Assembly: GCF_022605725.1 (NCBI RefSeq)
Contig: NC_065551.1
Location: 3,906,001 to 3,970,000, forward strand
Length of the DNA: 64,000 nt
Source: Anthonomus grandis grandis
Lineage: Eukaryota; Arthropoda; Insecta; Coleoptera; Curculionidae
Direction of reading: 5' to 3'
A program made the translations under genes and the position numbers. Of the stretch, positions 11,684 to 24,026 are shown in pieces (position 1 is the first letter of the stretch; each line of letters starts with the position of its first letter). Under the pieces are notes generated by a model. The model saw only the letters and a program-made list of their open reading frames with translations. It ran no database searches and had not been told where the DNA came from.

Positions 11684-12745
11684 ATGACGGCCGTTGAAGA
11701 TGCGAGTCGCGGAAATCGCGCTAAAACGATTGAAATAAAATGCATACATTGCAAAAAAACAGTAGTAAATGACGTCAAGTGTACAAAGTGCCTGGGAGCC
11801 TTTCACCCTGCTTGTTTAGTGCAAGAGGCTAACCAAAAAAACCCCATTTGCAAACACGTAGCGGAACAGGAAAATCTAACCACGAATTCGGTAGGGGAGA
11901 CTGCTTACCTACTTAAAATAATTCACGAATTGGAAGAGAAGAACACTATCCTAAAAGAAAACTGCGAGCTATGGAAAGCCCAAGCGATCGCATATGAAGG
12001 TGAGCTAAAAAAATTGAGAGGCGACAAAAATTCCAATTTTCCATCCGCTTTGTTACCGCCAAAAACAAACACCACAACAAAAACAATAACAGCTGTCTCA
12101 CCAAATATCAATGTCAGCGTCAATATTGACGGCGAGTCTTCTTCTTCTTCCTCCACCAAAGTTCACGGAGTACATCTGACGTAAGGGGTCATTCACAGTA
12201 TGCGGCCACACTGGAACAGGAGCTGCCCACAAATTTGATGGCACCACAAGGAAATTTGGCCGACCAGATATCTGTTGATACAGTAGTAAACGAGCAAGGA
12301 TTTATTTTTCCAAAATCAAGAAGAAATCGCTCACAGAAACCTGAAAACAGCAATAGTCAGCACCACAATAATAGGAAAAGCAATGCACAGAAAGGCACTT
12401 GTCAAAGTGTCGAAACTCAATTTGGAGCAGCCATGAAAAATTCCAACAGAAAAATTTGGATATTTCTCTCGAAAAGTAAAGAACAATGTCACAGAAGAGA
12501 TGATAACAGACTACGTTACCACACGTGCAGGTACTACCAAAGAGGAGGCGAGTGTCAAGCTATGTACACCTAAACAACAAAAAGGCAGCACTCTTCGATT
12601 CATGGTTGGCGTGAAACCAGATTTAAAGGATGAAGTAAACAATGGAGACTTTTGGTCAAAAGGGGTATGTTTTGAAAGTTTCAACTTCTCACGTGGGAGA
12701 AATTTTTTAGACAATCGACAGAGCAAGAATCACAACTCGGAGTAG
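11684..12745 (+). pseudogene. LINE ORF1: zinc finger, coiled coil, RNA-binding-type C-terminus
   Basis: ATG at 11684. Residues about 21-46 hold a Cys/His cluster (CIHCKK, CTKCLGAFHPAC) of PHD-like type. Residues about 85-115 are Leu/Glu/Lys-rich and predicted coiled coil (ELEEKNTILKENCELWKAQ). A stop at 12184 follows a Ser-rich stretch; the frame reopens at 12235 and shifts again near 12480-12500. The last part (VTEEMITDYV, then FMVGVKPDLK and FWSKGV) matches the conserved C-terminal block of ORF1 proteins in related LINEs. The role would be binding LINE RNA. It is broken in at least two places. Confidence 0.65.
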
Positions 12746-15514
12746 CTACCAATGAAAGCGAAGAACATCACCCAGTATTCCACATAAATGTCAGGAGCTT
12801 AAACAACAAGGTACTTGAACTAGAGACACTGTTAGAAGAACTGAAACCTAGTATACTATACATATCTGAGTATTGGCTTCAAAATGAAGATATCAAATCT
12901 CTATGTATAAATAACTACAACTTATAAGCATACAGCTCCAGAAGGACGTTTCGTGGTGGTGTAACGGCCATTTTCAGCAGGAATGACTTACCACTGGAGA
13001 TAGAAAATGTGGAAACCAAAACACTACCATTAGAGAAGCATTTTGAATATTCAGTCACCAAATTTATTGTTAATCAAATAACCTTTTATGTTGTCAGCTT
13101 ATACAGATCACCTACTGGTGACCCTGATGTTTTTCTTCATAAAATTCAAGAACTATTGGATGAGTTATATACATGTAATAAGTCTTTTATATTCTGTGGT
13201 GACTATAATTTTAATTTTGCATGTCCTGACTTGGTTGCAGACTCGTTGACGCATGTGTTTCTGAGTTATGGTTTGGATGATCGTGTGCAGGGCATTAATT
13301 GGAAGACCGGGTATTCAAGACGGTAGCCTGATCGATAATGTATTTACAAATATACAGAAAAATCATTCAAACTGCAGTAACTATACTACCAGTTTCTCGG
13401 ATCATTATGGTCAGCTGGTTAAATTTAAAACGGTAAGTACCCATCCAAACGTGACCTACACGAAGCGACGTTTTTTTACTTCTGAAAACATATCAAATTT
13501 TATCAACTTACTACAGAATGAATTATGGGAGGGAGTTCAGAATGCCAATACAGTTGATTCAAAATATGATGCTTTTTTAAGTACTTTCCAATATTATTTT
13601 CATCAAGCATTTCCTCTGTGTTCTTCAAGAGTTAAAAATCATTCACAGCAATTCTGACATAAAATGGTTCAAAAATTATATTACCGATTTGTATATTTGG
13701 GCAAAACGAACTAAATCAGAAGTTGCTTATCAGCATTATAAGTCAATAAACAACAGCAGGATTACAAACTCAAAAAATAAGAATAAAACAGCTTGGTCAA
13801 TCATAAATTCTCAATCAAATAAAAGTAAAAAATCACAACCAATCAAACTAAAATCAGAATCGGGTGAATTGGTAGTTGATCCGGAAAGGATTGCGGAGGC
13901 TTTCTCTCAGCATTTTAAATTAAACCCTGATCCCGGCAACAAGGCTCGTGGGCAGATAGTGGATGATGTGCTATGTCCGGACACTTTATACCTGTTTCCT
14001 ACAAGTGAACAAAAAATCTTCAATATTATTATGCCTTTACCCAATAAATATTCATCAGGACTAGATGAAGTACCTGTTTTCTTACTAAAAAAAGTTGCTA
14101 GCCTTATCAAAAAGCCATTAAATGTAATAATAAACTGTTGTTTTGAAACAGGCATATTCCCTAACCAACTTAAAAAGGCAAAAATAGTACCAGTACTTAA
14201 AAAGGGTAGCCCTCAAGAAATAAAAAACTACAGACAGGTATCACTACTTCCGTCGGTGTCGAAGATCTTTGAGAGATCGATCTACGGTAGGCTTGTTGAG
14301 TTCTTAGAACAAAAAAGAGTTTTTTCTGCGAGTCAGCATGGTTTTAGGAAATCAAAATCTACAGAATTAGCAATCTTTAAAACAATAGAATTTATTGCAA
14401 ATCAAATTGATAAAAACGAACAGGTAGCTGGCCTGTATTTCGATCTTTCAAGGGCCTTTGACACTATTGATCATGAAATTCTTTTCCTTACATTATTAGA
14501 AAAATATGGCATTAGAGGTCAGAGTTTACAACTTTTAAAATCTTATTTAAATAACAGAGAGCAAATTGTTGGTGTCACAGATGGGGGGAAAACGACATAC
14601 TCTCTTCCAGCAAAGCTAACACAGGGAGTACCCCAGGGTTCTATTTTGGGCCCTGTGTTATTCCTTTTGTATGTTAATAACTTAAATGCAAATATATTAG
14701 CTGATCTAGTTAGTCAGTTTGCTGATGACTCATCGGTGCTGGAAAGCGGTTCCACCCAGAACGTGATCTCAATAAAATGCTCTCAAGCAGCTGAACAAAT
14801 GAAAAAATGGTGTGAAAAAAAAAACTGAAATTAAATACTGAAAAAACTGGCCTGCTTACATTTTCTAAATTCAAAAAAGACACATCACTCTATGTAAAAC
14901 TTAATGGAAGGTCTATAGAGTGTTTGAGCAGTATTAAATTCTTGGGTATACACTTGGATGGATGTCTTAGTTACGAAAAACACATAAATTACTTAACATC
15001 AAAACTGAGCAGCCTCTGTGGTCTTATTCGTTAACTCAGGGATCAACTATCCATAGAAACCATTAAGATTTTTTACTTTTCAAACATTCAGTCAGTGCTG
15101 AATTATCGCATCATGTTTTGGGGTAGTGGAAGGGATGCCCAAAATATTTTTAAGGCGCAAAAACGAATAATTCGGTGCATATTTGGACTCGCTCCCAGAA
15201 CATCATGTGAGGAGTATTTTGATGGTTTCGGTGTACTTACGGCCCCATCACTATACTTCTTATCACTTGTGATGTTCATTAAGAAGCATCCTCAGTTATT
15301 TCCAACAAATCAGGATGGGTACTCACGAGACATGACGACCATAACAAGAAACAGAGAAGCTCTTGGAATACCTGCACACGGGTCAGCTTTCTTTTTGTGT
15401 CTTTATGAATTACAGATTTTTAAGTTTTTGTGTTTATACGGGGTATTTGTTGATTTTAACGTATTACTTTATAATTTTATTTATTTTAAAAAAAATTGTT
15501 TTAGATCTTTTTAA
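12746..15514 (+). pseudogene. LINE ORF2: endonuclease plus reverse transcriptase
   Basis: The endonuclease part runs from about 12760 (ELETLLEELKPSILYISEYW) through CGDYNFNF near 13200 and SFSDHYGQL near 13400, with a stop at 12928 and a frameshift near 13300. The RT frame is open from 13689 to 14828. It includes KIVPVLKKGSPQEIKNYR, HGFRKSKST, FDLSRAFDTIDHEIL, TQGVPQGSILGPVLFLLY and the catalytic box QFADDSSVLE, where Phe replaces the commoner Tyr. A frameshift near 14825 precedes the thumb region (STKLSSLCGLIR and following) to about 15400. RT core motifs look intact, but the ORF as a whole is not. Confidence 0.8.
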
Positions 15515-15530
15515 CTTAGGTCATAAGATT

Positions 15531-17025
15531 TTAATTCGAGTCAAAATTTGTTGACGTTGCTTTGTCTTTGTGGATTTTTTTTTTTTTAATTTTTATTTTT
15601 AAAAACTTCATGGAAAATCTAAAAATAAATGAAATATATTTTGTTTCGATTACCCTGTATTATACGGCTATGGGTCAAAAAACGTTCCACTATAAATCAA
15701 AATTGACGTATTCGAGCGTTTTGCCAAAAATATACCGGGAGTGTCACAAATAAGAGTGCGACCTTTTCGTTGAGCCATCATGTATATAGTTTATCTCCTT
15801 TTCCCAAAATTACATCCTGGCTTTTATAATTCATCAATCTCATTAAAATCAAGTGGGTGTTATTAACAACATAACTGCACTTAATTTTCTTAATTATTCG
15901 TTATTAAGTGACCAGTTCAGGAGTCGAGTGGATTTTTTATCCTATATGCGAGGTATTCATTATATCGCAATGTATGACTCATAATCTCTGAGAAACGCTA
16001 TAAAACATAATATGCATTTTTTTTTCGTTATCGTGCCATTATATTATGTATGTGAACATTGCAATGGATTGCGCGTCATTATCGCAAGTGAGAATCGTTA
16101 AGTCGAGGTTAAACAACAAAAACAACGAATACATTTTACTAAGTAAAGATGATTTAAGAGCTATTGAAACAGAGGTACTGACAGAGGCAGTAATTTAAGA
16201 AAAATGTTTATAGATAATTGGCCATTTTATTATGTTTTTTAATAGTATACAGGACATTTCCTAAATAACTTCAGGAATCCTTAACAATTCTTTATATAAA
16301 CCAAAATGTTAATTAAATGACTCATCAATTAAAGGGCCAAAATAACCATATTAAAAAACATATAATTTAGTAGGGATGTTTTTATAGATATATGTATAAT
16401 AAATATTTTTTCACCAATGCCAATGTTTCTTTAAATAATAACTTCTGATAAAAAAAAATGGAAGATGTATACATAACAATGTAATTTTGTAATATTTTTT
16501 AAATCATATGAAGCAAACTTTATTAAGTAGTTTAGATAGAATAGTGTATTTAGATAGTAATTTGCCCATTTTTAAACTAAACCGTCATATTATATTACTG
16601 CATAAAACCGAAACAATAAGTTATGAAGTCAGAATAATTAAAATAAAGCTTGGCCTTCACTCCTTTTATTGTCAGTCTAATGGTTTTTTCAACCTGTAAA
16701 ATGCATGCTCCAAATGGTGCAAGTGCAATACTAAATTCTTCGTAATTATTCCAAGAATAACCAGTTTAAATTAGGGAGTCTGACAATTTGTGAGTCTTAT
16801 GAGGCGATGCTAACATTTGGTAGAAATACAGGATGCTTGTTATAAGCTGGAATGTATTGTGTCTGGGAACCGATTTTGGCATTTAAAGGAAAATTTTGAT
16901 ATTTTCGGTTAATTATTCTTGTTTTGCGGTATGGATAAAAACATCACACTTTCCACCTTTTGGTCGACTTTAAGTTATTTGCAAAACATTTAAACTATTT
17001 ACAAAAATGCATTGACTATTGTAAT
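15531..17025. other. Unassigned AT-rich stretch
   Basis: Poly-T tracts near 15580 and 16020 and scattered ATG frames of 60-odd codons with no domain. A CCCTGTATTATACGG segment near 15650 resembles a mariner terminus, but no partner was found. Confidence 0.4.
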
Positions 17026-17269
17026 TAAATAAATAAATAAATAATATCTTTATTATACCAAAATGTACAAAGGCAAAGTCTAGCCTAGGGCTAATCAAGT
17101 TAACCTCTAATTACATGAACAAAAATATATACCAAGTTACATAGATAGCAGTTATCGAAAGAAGATAATAGAAAACCCGTGAAATCCATGAAATCTATCC
17201 TGAGTTGGAAAATAAGCAATGACCTAAAACTAAAAAAGAAGAAAAAAATGTACACATTTTCTCTTTAAA

Positions 17270-18992
17270 TTATAAGGAGATCATCTGTAACGTGAGAAAA
17301 TGCGACCTTGATTTTACTTTAAAACCAGCAATGGACATGCACTTAAGTGAATTCGGAAGTTCATTATACACCGAAACAGCATTAAAAAGAAAACATCTGT
17401 GAAATAAAGCAGAATGAAAACGAGGAGCCGATAATTTACTTATACATCTTAGATTGACATCCTGCACATCTCTTCGAAAACTAAATTTTTCACGAAGGTA
17501 AGCGGGGTAAGATGTACCAAGTCTCTACACGCAACCATCCAAGAGTACACATTTTTTCTGAAACTCTGTCATATTTTCTTAAGTTAAAAATGAATCTACA
17601 GCACTAATTTTGAAGCTTCTGCAAACGATACTGGGTGACTTTATCTAAACAAGGAACATATACAATGTTGCAGTAGTTCATAATAGGAAGTACTAAGGAC
17701 TCGCATAATTTCTTGCGTACTTTATAGTTAATGATACTTCTATTAGCGTACAAACCAACCATTAGAGCGCAAAATACGATCTTTTAGTTACGTCAGAAAC
17801 GTGCATTTTGAATCTCAAGTCCTTCTCGAAAATTACACCAAGATTCTTAATGTTATCAACTATTTTTAACTGCGTTCCCCCCACAAATAGTTGTAGATTA
17901 TCCAAGACAATTTTTTTCTTATTTTTTGAAGAGAAGCACATTACAGAATACTTGTAAGGATTTAATTTTAAATTATTGCTCGACGAGAAAATTGATATAC
18001 ATGACAAATCTTCCTTTATTCTACTACAACCCCTCCATACGTCATCAGCTTTAAAAGAATAATAAATTTGCGTATCATCCGCAAAGCCCTAAATACTGCA
18101 GTATTTAACAACGTTATACATGTCTGCTATGTACATTAGAAATAAGATAGGACCCAAGACGGATCCTTGTGCTACCCCAGGAGCGTGGTAAGAGCGATTT
18201 GACTGAGCTTGATTTTCTAATACCACCCAGTTGCTTTCTTTCAGAAAGATACGACCTAAAGAAGTTTAATGAATTATTATCGAATCCATAATAGGTCAAT
18301 TTTGCTAAAAGCAGGCTGTGATCCAACGTATCGAAAGCTTTAGAAAAGTCAAGCAATACGAGCGCCGTAGTATCACCTCTATCCAAAGCCTCAATGATTT
18401 CTTTAGTAACTTCTAACAAGGCAGATGTGGTGCTGTGCCGCTTGCGGAAACCAGACTGGCTCTGCGGGATTATGTTATTTGTGATAAAGAAATCATAAAT
18501 CTGTAGCTGAATAAACTTTTACAAAACTTTCGAAATTACTGGAATAATGGATATAGGTCTAAGGTCGCAATAGTCTTTTGGACTACTGAATTTAGCTAAA
18601 GGCATTATAAGAGAAGCCTTCCAAACATCAGGAAAATAACCTCTTTCCAAACAGGAGTTTATAACATGAGTCAAGTGAGGAGCAAGATAATGAATACAAT
18701 GTTGGAGCATATTCGCTGAGATGCAGTCACTACCACAGGCGGTAGATTTGAGATCTAAAACTATTTTTGAAATTTCTGCTACAGTGGCTAAGCGAAATGA
18801 GAACTGGAGATCAGGACTAAATGTATGATTAAGAAAATATTCGACTGTCTCTGGGTAGTTAGCTAAAGGACTATAAACTGATGAAAAATAATCATTTATT
18901 TTGTCAAGGTTTTGAAGGTTTACAGGTATAGAACGGTTAGAAGAATTTCTGAGACTAAGGTTTAAGGTAAGACTAAGTTTATTGCTTTCCAT
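17270..18992 (-). pseudogene. LINE reverse transcriptase and C-terminal part, frameshifted
   Basis: Pieces in order on the minus strand: CGSDCISANMLQH and LRPISIIPVISKVL (18992-18519), LDRGDTTALVLLDFSKAFDTLDHSLL in outline near 18370-18290, a GFADDTQIYYS box near 18080, IKNLGVIFEKDLRF near 17840, and the terminal FNAVSVYNELPNSLK block near 17350. A stop at 18519, a frameshift near 18200 and further breaks separate these pieces. It is the continuation of the 18962-20056 endonuclease. Confidence 0.72.
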
Positions 18993-20056
18993 AGTTTTTT
19001 ACTATTGCTGCTTTTTTGATGAAGTTCGAAATATGCTTTCTTTTCCCGCCCAATCATCTTCACCACCGAATTTCGTAGTTGCTTGTAGAATAGCCAATCG
19101 GGTAAACTCTTAGACTTTTTAAATCTCGATGACGCTTTATTTTTTTCTTTTATAATGAGTTTAACGCTTTTGGTAATCCATGGAGTAAAAGGTTTAGAAA
19201 TCCTTGAGGTAGTTAATGGGGCACGTGTCTCAAATAATGAACAAACGTTGCTGGACAAATACTCTACTTTTTTGCCCAGACCATAAATATGGTAAATATT
19301 ATCCCAATTTATTTCTTCTAGATCAGCAAGAAAATCATACCTGTCAAAAAACCTAAAATTATGGTAAGATCTATATTTTACTTGTTTATTTTCAACCTTA
19401 ATCCTGACGTCACAAACTATTGCATGGTGATCGGAAATTAAAACAGCATTCAAAGTATAAGAACGTACGACACTTGCGGGTTGGTTAAAATAAATCACAT
19501 CAATTAAAGTTTTTGTGTTAGCTGCTACACGAGTAGGCTCATTTATTACCTGGGCAAAATCATATACAGGAAAGCAATCCAACAAAATATTGTCTGAAAA
19601 GTGATTCACATTGGAATCACCGAGAATAATAACATTATCATATTGTGAACATGGAAGGGATAAAATATCGTCAAAACAACAAACACAATGACGTAGATCT
19701 CCCCTAGGAGGCCTATAGAATGAGCCGACAAGGAAAAGTTCCTTTTCTAGACGTAATTTAACGAATAAGCACTTGAGATCAAGGGAGAAATCAGAATCCT
19801 CGAAGGTTAAGGAGCTTTCAAGAAACTGCCAAACATATATAGCAACCCCTCCTCCCCTGCCTCCTCTATTTCTCACAAATAACTTGTAAGTTGGAATTGA
19901 AAAACTGTAAGAACTATCATCACTAAGCCAAGTCTCAGAAATGCACATAACGTCAATTCCAGCTGATACAATTAAATCCGAGAGGTGATTAAAACCGGTA
20001 GACAGGGAATGCATGTTAAGGTGACCAAACTTAACATCACTTAAGGTTTCAGGCAT
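18962..20056 (-). pseudogene. LINE endonuclease, open over 364 codons
   Basis: From the ATG at 20056 an uninterrupted frame covers the whole exonuclease-endonuclease-phosphatase domain: FGHLNMHSLS, ISETWLSDD, GGRGGGVAIYV, VGSFYRPPRG, ILGDSNVNHF (GDxN loop) and ISDHHAIVC (SDH box). The linker ends at KKLWKAINLVL. Catalytic residues appear present. It is fused in a neighbouring frame (frameshift near 18980) to the RT part, so the polyprotein is broken although this domain looks intact. Confidence 0.75.
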
Positions 20057-20163
20057 TATAAACTTAAAGTTAATTATTATAAGTTATAAGTAGCGAATTG
20101 AAAAATCGCTTCCTCTTAATAAAAATTAAGTTAAATTAAAATACTTTACTCATGTTAATAATA

Positions 20164-20346
20164 AAGATTACAAATAGGGGAAGTCTTTATCTCCAAGAAA
20201 AATGCATGTAGGACACTTAGGTAAATGTATTATGCATTTCGGCTGTGTAAACAGCCATCATCAGATACAGAACATTACAAAAAACATACCTAAGTGTCCT
20301 ACATGCATTTTTCTTGGAGATAAAGACTTCCCCTATTTGTAATCTT
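20164..20346. repeat. Perfect 60-bp inverted repeat, Penelope-type
   Basis: The arm 20164-20223 is exactly inverted at 20287-20346, with a 63-nt spacer that holds a hammerhead ribozyme motif. The perfect match implies a recent origin or gene conversion. Inverted LTR-like ends with embedded hammerheads are known from Penelope-like retroelements; no Penelope RT was found nearby. Confidence 0.75.
20226..20269 (-). ncRNA. Small hammerhead ribozyme (Penelope-associated type)
   Basis: On the minus strand: UGUAU (stem I), CUGAUGA core, U, stem II GGCUGU-UUAC-ACAGCC (six perfect pairs), GAAA core, a palindromic three-pair stem III without loop (AUGCAU, starting with the last A of GAAA), then A as the cleavage nucleotide and AUACA closing stem I with five pairs. 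All core nucleotides of the hammerhead are present. Very short palindromic stem III is the known feature of Penelope-associated small hammerheads, which act as dimers. Confidence 0.72.
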
Positions 20347-20399
20347 AATATACGCATTCTCCTACAAAATATGGACTTCTATTCAACTATGTTAATAAT

Positions 20400-20690
20400 G
20401 TTGATACACTTTCACATGGGTATAAAGTCTCAGTAAAAATAAATGAAAAAGGTGCACAAATATGAAAAGCAAATGATCAACGCAACCGTCAACTTCTGGC
20501 AAAATTAGTGGAACTAAAACAAAAATGAGACGTCTTCATGATTTCAATTATTTGAAACTGGGGTTTACTTTGATTGAGAATGCACGTAATGGGTTATTTA
20601 CTGGGAAATTTCACCTCCAATGAAAAAAATAAGCCCGCGGAATTTTTGAGAGAAAATTAAAGTTCTTAATGAGAAAGTGTTGGTTGCTAG
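20400..20690. other. Unassigned stretch
   Basis: AT-rich sequence after the inverted repeat; no frame or repeat recognised. Confidence 0.35.
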
Positions 20691-21000
20691 TTATCGACTT
20701 CTGTGCCCTTTAAGAATCTATGGATATTGCGAATTGTGCTCAATTTGTAGCTTCCGTACGTTTTGAATCCAATGAAACATTGAGTTCACCTTATCGGCCG
20801 TAACAGTCTTAATTGCAGTCCTGCTGTCTGACGAAGACTTTAGCCTGGTAGATAGTAGCATTTTCCCCCAGCGAGTTTGACCTGCTAGTATGTGGATTTT
20901 CACCAGAGAACCCTGCCCCAGCGCTGCTTTTTATTCTGGAACCATTTCTATACTAGTTCCCCCTGTTCAGCAATGTAATCCCACTAGAGTCCTGCCACTC
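20690..21000 (-). pseudogene. RNase H domain relic of a non-LTR retrotransposon
   Basis: A minus-strand frame reads YRNGSRIKSSAGAGFSGENP near 20930, then SNSLGENATIYQAKVF. This is the start of the RNase H domain of R1-like LINEs: the -DGSK---G-GAG- segment, with its first Asp replaced here by Asn, and the LGENATIYQAE segment, whose final Glu is replaced by Lys. Stops follow. Both acidic positions read as substituted, so it would be catalytically dead. Confidence 0.6.
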
Positions 21001-21640
21001 TTCTCTACCTGCGACATGGGTCATAAACTTACTGCCTCGAATAGATGTTAAACTTGGAATTCAAGTCTGGCAATTTGAATATCTTTTGGTTAAAAAGAAA
21101 AACAGAAAGGCACAAATAAAAAGTAAGTGTTGTGAAAACCACAACACTGTCAAAGTCACTATTAAATATTTGCACCAAATACGCTATTCACTAATAAGTA
21201 CGAATCGTGCTTAACGATTATATAAGCAGCTCCAGACGCAAAGAAAGTCTTTAGCACCGGTATGAAGGTTGAATGTGGCGGGGCGGAATAGTCTATCACT
21301 CAAGATGGCCGATTGAAGCCAAGGCTCATGATTTTCTTCCAATTTAAAGTTTTTAAGTAAATTTATAGCTATTTGTAGTTTTTTTGAGTTATGGGTTGAT
21401 AAATTATTTTACAAATGTACCAATATCGAATTATCGTGCAACTACATAGAGCAGGAGACAGGTAAATTTCAATTATGACATACCTAAGTGTTTTCTAATG
21501 AATATTTAGGTGCATCTTGGATGTATTATCATTTTCCAGGGTATAATTATAGATTTAATCCTATTTTGGACATATCTATCTGTCACTGTTCCCATTTAAA
21601 TTTTTTTTTTACAATTCAGTTTTAATTCTTGGACCTTCAC
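21001..21640. other. Unassigned stretch
   Basis: No coding or repeat feature that I can support. Confidence 0.35.
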
Positions 21641-21739
21641 TAGGAAAATGTCAAGTATTTCCTTTTCCTTGTCTTCATCTAGATTAAGATATTCATGTAA
21701 ATATCCTTTATGCATTAGTTTATATATTAGGAATTGCTC

Positions 21740-21985
21740 CTTACATAAATCTTCGAGGAAGATCTGTCATATAAGTCCGACTAAAAATGTCACCAATTAT
21801 CGAGTTTGCTCCAAACACTTTTCTGGTTCCAATTTTAACAACCTTGATAATCCTGTGCGACTTAGATGGGATGCTGGAGTAGAAATACAACCCCTATTGT
21901 TCAGTTTAAAGAAAATGATGGCACATCCAGATGACATATCCTTTTCAAAAACTGATTTCCCTAATCGACCTAATCCACCTTAAGT
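21740..21985 (+). pseudogene. THAP domain relic
   Basis: Within the frame 21648-21983, the segment CHISPTKNVTNYRVCSKHFS followed by GSNFNN and RLRWDAGVEIQP resembles the second half of a THAP zinc finger (the -VCS-HF---DF- motif with a following Pro block). The first half, which would carry the two N-terminal Cys, is not in frame. It could be a decayed exon of a P-like element or a THAP host gene. Confidence 0.5.
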
Positions 21986-22189
21986 TATACACATTTATGG
22001 ATAACCATGGTCATTTAGTAAATTTAGAGAAAAAGTTTTGGTTGGTTTATGAACATTTTTTTAAGGACTTCAGTTTTTGTGACCAGCATGACATTGTAAA
22101 ACAAATTGTTCAAGGTAACACTAGCTTAATAATTTATAAATATTTAAAGGATAGAAATCAAGAGCCAACTTCAAAACCACAATGACAAT

Positions 22190-23179
22190 ATTTAAGTGTT
22201 GGTCATTCTAAAAAACAGAAAATGTTTTGACAATATAAAATGCCTTCAAAAAACAAAAATCTTTTAATACTCATGATATACAATCAGAATTATTTTATTT
22301 TTTAACTTTTTAGCTAAAGAGAGACAACCCCACTGACTTGTGGCATCTTAATCCAATTGTGACTAACGAAAAATCAAAAGTCGTATTTTGTTTTTATTTG
22401 CTTATACAAAATAAAAAAAAAACATGCATAATAACTTGTACATCTGTATTTGTGTTATATCTAGTCATTATTAATTAACTTGTTCATAATGAGAGTCAGA
22501 TGTATTTCAAGAGATAAGCGGATATATATTATTTTGTTACAATTGTATAGATGGTTAAAAAAATATATATGTTTAATTTTTTATTTAGGTATGTTTGTTA
22601 TAATGTTTTATACACTTATGGAAACAAAAAAGCAGGTAATTATTTCTGAAGATTCAGAAATTATTAGGATTTTTAGTTAAAATATGTTTTATACCCACAA
22701 CAATTCTATTTTTTACATAAAAGGTCTTATTAATACCATATTTACAGTTTACAGTATTTAATTTAGAATATATTATAACTATTTTTATGCGTTTTAAAAC
22801 CCTTTGTTAAATTTATTTCAACTGATCTTAAAATATAATATTTAAAAGACAATTTAGTTTGTTTTTTTTTTATTTAAAATTTGCTTCCATTCCTATCGAG
22901 CCAATTTATAATTCTTGGTAAGTATCTATATCTCAATATCTTAAATGTCCTAAATAAGCAATGTCTTGAGAACTAAATTTCAATTAAATAATATTTTAGT
23001 TGATGTGTTAATTCTTGAATAAAGTGATGAGGGATGTCTGAGATGCAATTTTTATTTTTTTTTTCAACATTTAAAATTAACTATTTTAATAAAATGTGGG
23101 TATTTCTAAACTGATAAGCGTATTATATACTATAATTCTGCAAATTACTTCAAATTTAAATATCGCGCAATAGATCAGG
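22190..23179. other. Unassigned AT-rich stretch
   Basis: Very AT-rich. The only longer frame (22480-22680) has no recognisable domain. Confidence 0.35.
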
Positions 23180-23340
23180 CTTCAATTTCCCGCCACTCGC
23201 CATCCAAGATTCCGTCTTTGTCAACAACGTCAATAAAGCTGTCAACGGAATTTCTGTCTGTTCATTAGGCAACACGCATTTCTCTATATTTGTGTTCTGT
23301 GGTCTTTAGTAGCTCCTCATCTCTCACACGATCGATGCGC
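23180..23340 (+). repeat. Copy of the THAP leader repeat
   Basis: Contains GTCAACGGAATTTCTGTC and TTTCTCTATATTTGTGTTCT, decayed matches in the same order to the region 200-285. No ATG frame survives. Confidence 0.4.
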
Positions 23341-24026
23341 TCTATCTCTCTATAAGAAATATTTCCCGGAATTTCTAAAAATAGTAAAAAGTTTTAATAT
23401 TGGCTTTTTTAATTTAGTAATTTTTCTCTGTACTCCAAGTGTTGTTAAAAGTGGAAGTAATTTTAGTATTAGAAGTTTGCTGTACCCATAATGTTGTTGG
23501 GTAAATAAGTGTGAAGTAATATGCATTTGAAGTAGTGCTGTGTAAAAAACGGATTTTTTACAATATTAAAGGAATGTAAAGAAGTAACCCCATGTGTGTT
23601 TTAATGTAATGTAACTCTTGCCTTTCCTGGGATAAAATTCAACCTATGGTTGTGGTCCTTCGAATTCCAATAGTAGAATCAGTTACGCGGTTCTACGTGG
23701 TGTAACATTAAGTGTTGCACCCCCGGGAATTCAGGAAAACCCTACTCCTCCAGTAAGCAAAGAAAATCACTTAAATTTGGATGATACTTAATTCTTAAAA
23801 TAGCAAAGACGGATCCACGCTCGACCTCATAAGCACAGACATTGAAAAACACTGACTTAGACTACACATTTTGCTTAAAATTCTGAGATAATGCAAGTTT
23901 TTAATACTATAAGACCCAGAAGGTTCACAGCAGATAAAGCTATTACGGACCGAAGAATGGTGACCTTTCCCATGTCGCCTGAATAAAAATTAAACCGTTT
24001 TATCATATGATGCCCTTCTTTAACTT
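23341..24026. other. Unassigned stretch, possible retroelement border
   Basis: The segment 23600-23760 is less AT-rich (GTTGCACCCCCGGGAATTC) and could be a decayed LTR or leader, but I could not find a partner. Confidence 0.25.

Larger units (their letters stand above)
11590..15530 (+). mobile_element. LINE (CR1/Jockey-like) with ORF1 and ORF2 remnants
   Basis: A 5' leader from about 11590 precedes ORF1 (start 11684), then endonuclease, linker and reverse transcriptase in the normal LINE order on the plus strand, to about 15400. An AT-rich 3' end follows. The 3' part of ORF2 appears cut short after IPAHGSAF. No clear target duplication was found. Confidence 0.78.
17026..20060 (-). mobile_element. 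LINE (Jockey/CR1-like), minus strand, ORF2 region
   Basis: Endonuclease at the right, RT in the middle and the C-terminal domain at the left, all on the minus strand. The 3' end is marked by an ATTT-type tail (plus-strand AAAT repeat at about 17026-17045). About 3 kb, 5' truncated or lacking ORF1. Confidence 0.78.

Noticed and set aside
20718..20903. Minus-strand frame MKIHILAGQTRWGK
   Set aside because: It is the out-of-frame reading of an RNase H relic.
23690..23760. LTR and primer-binding site
   Set aside because: A GC-richer patch is present but no second copy or internal retroelement gene supports it.
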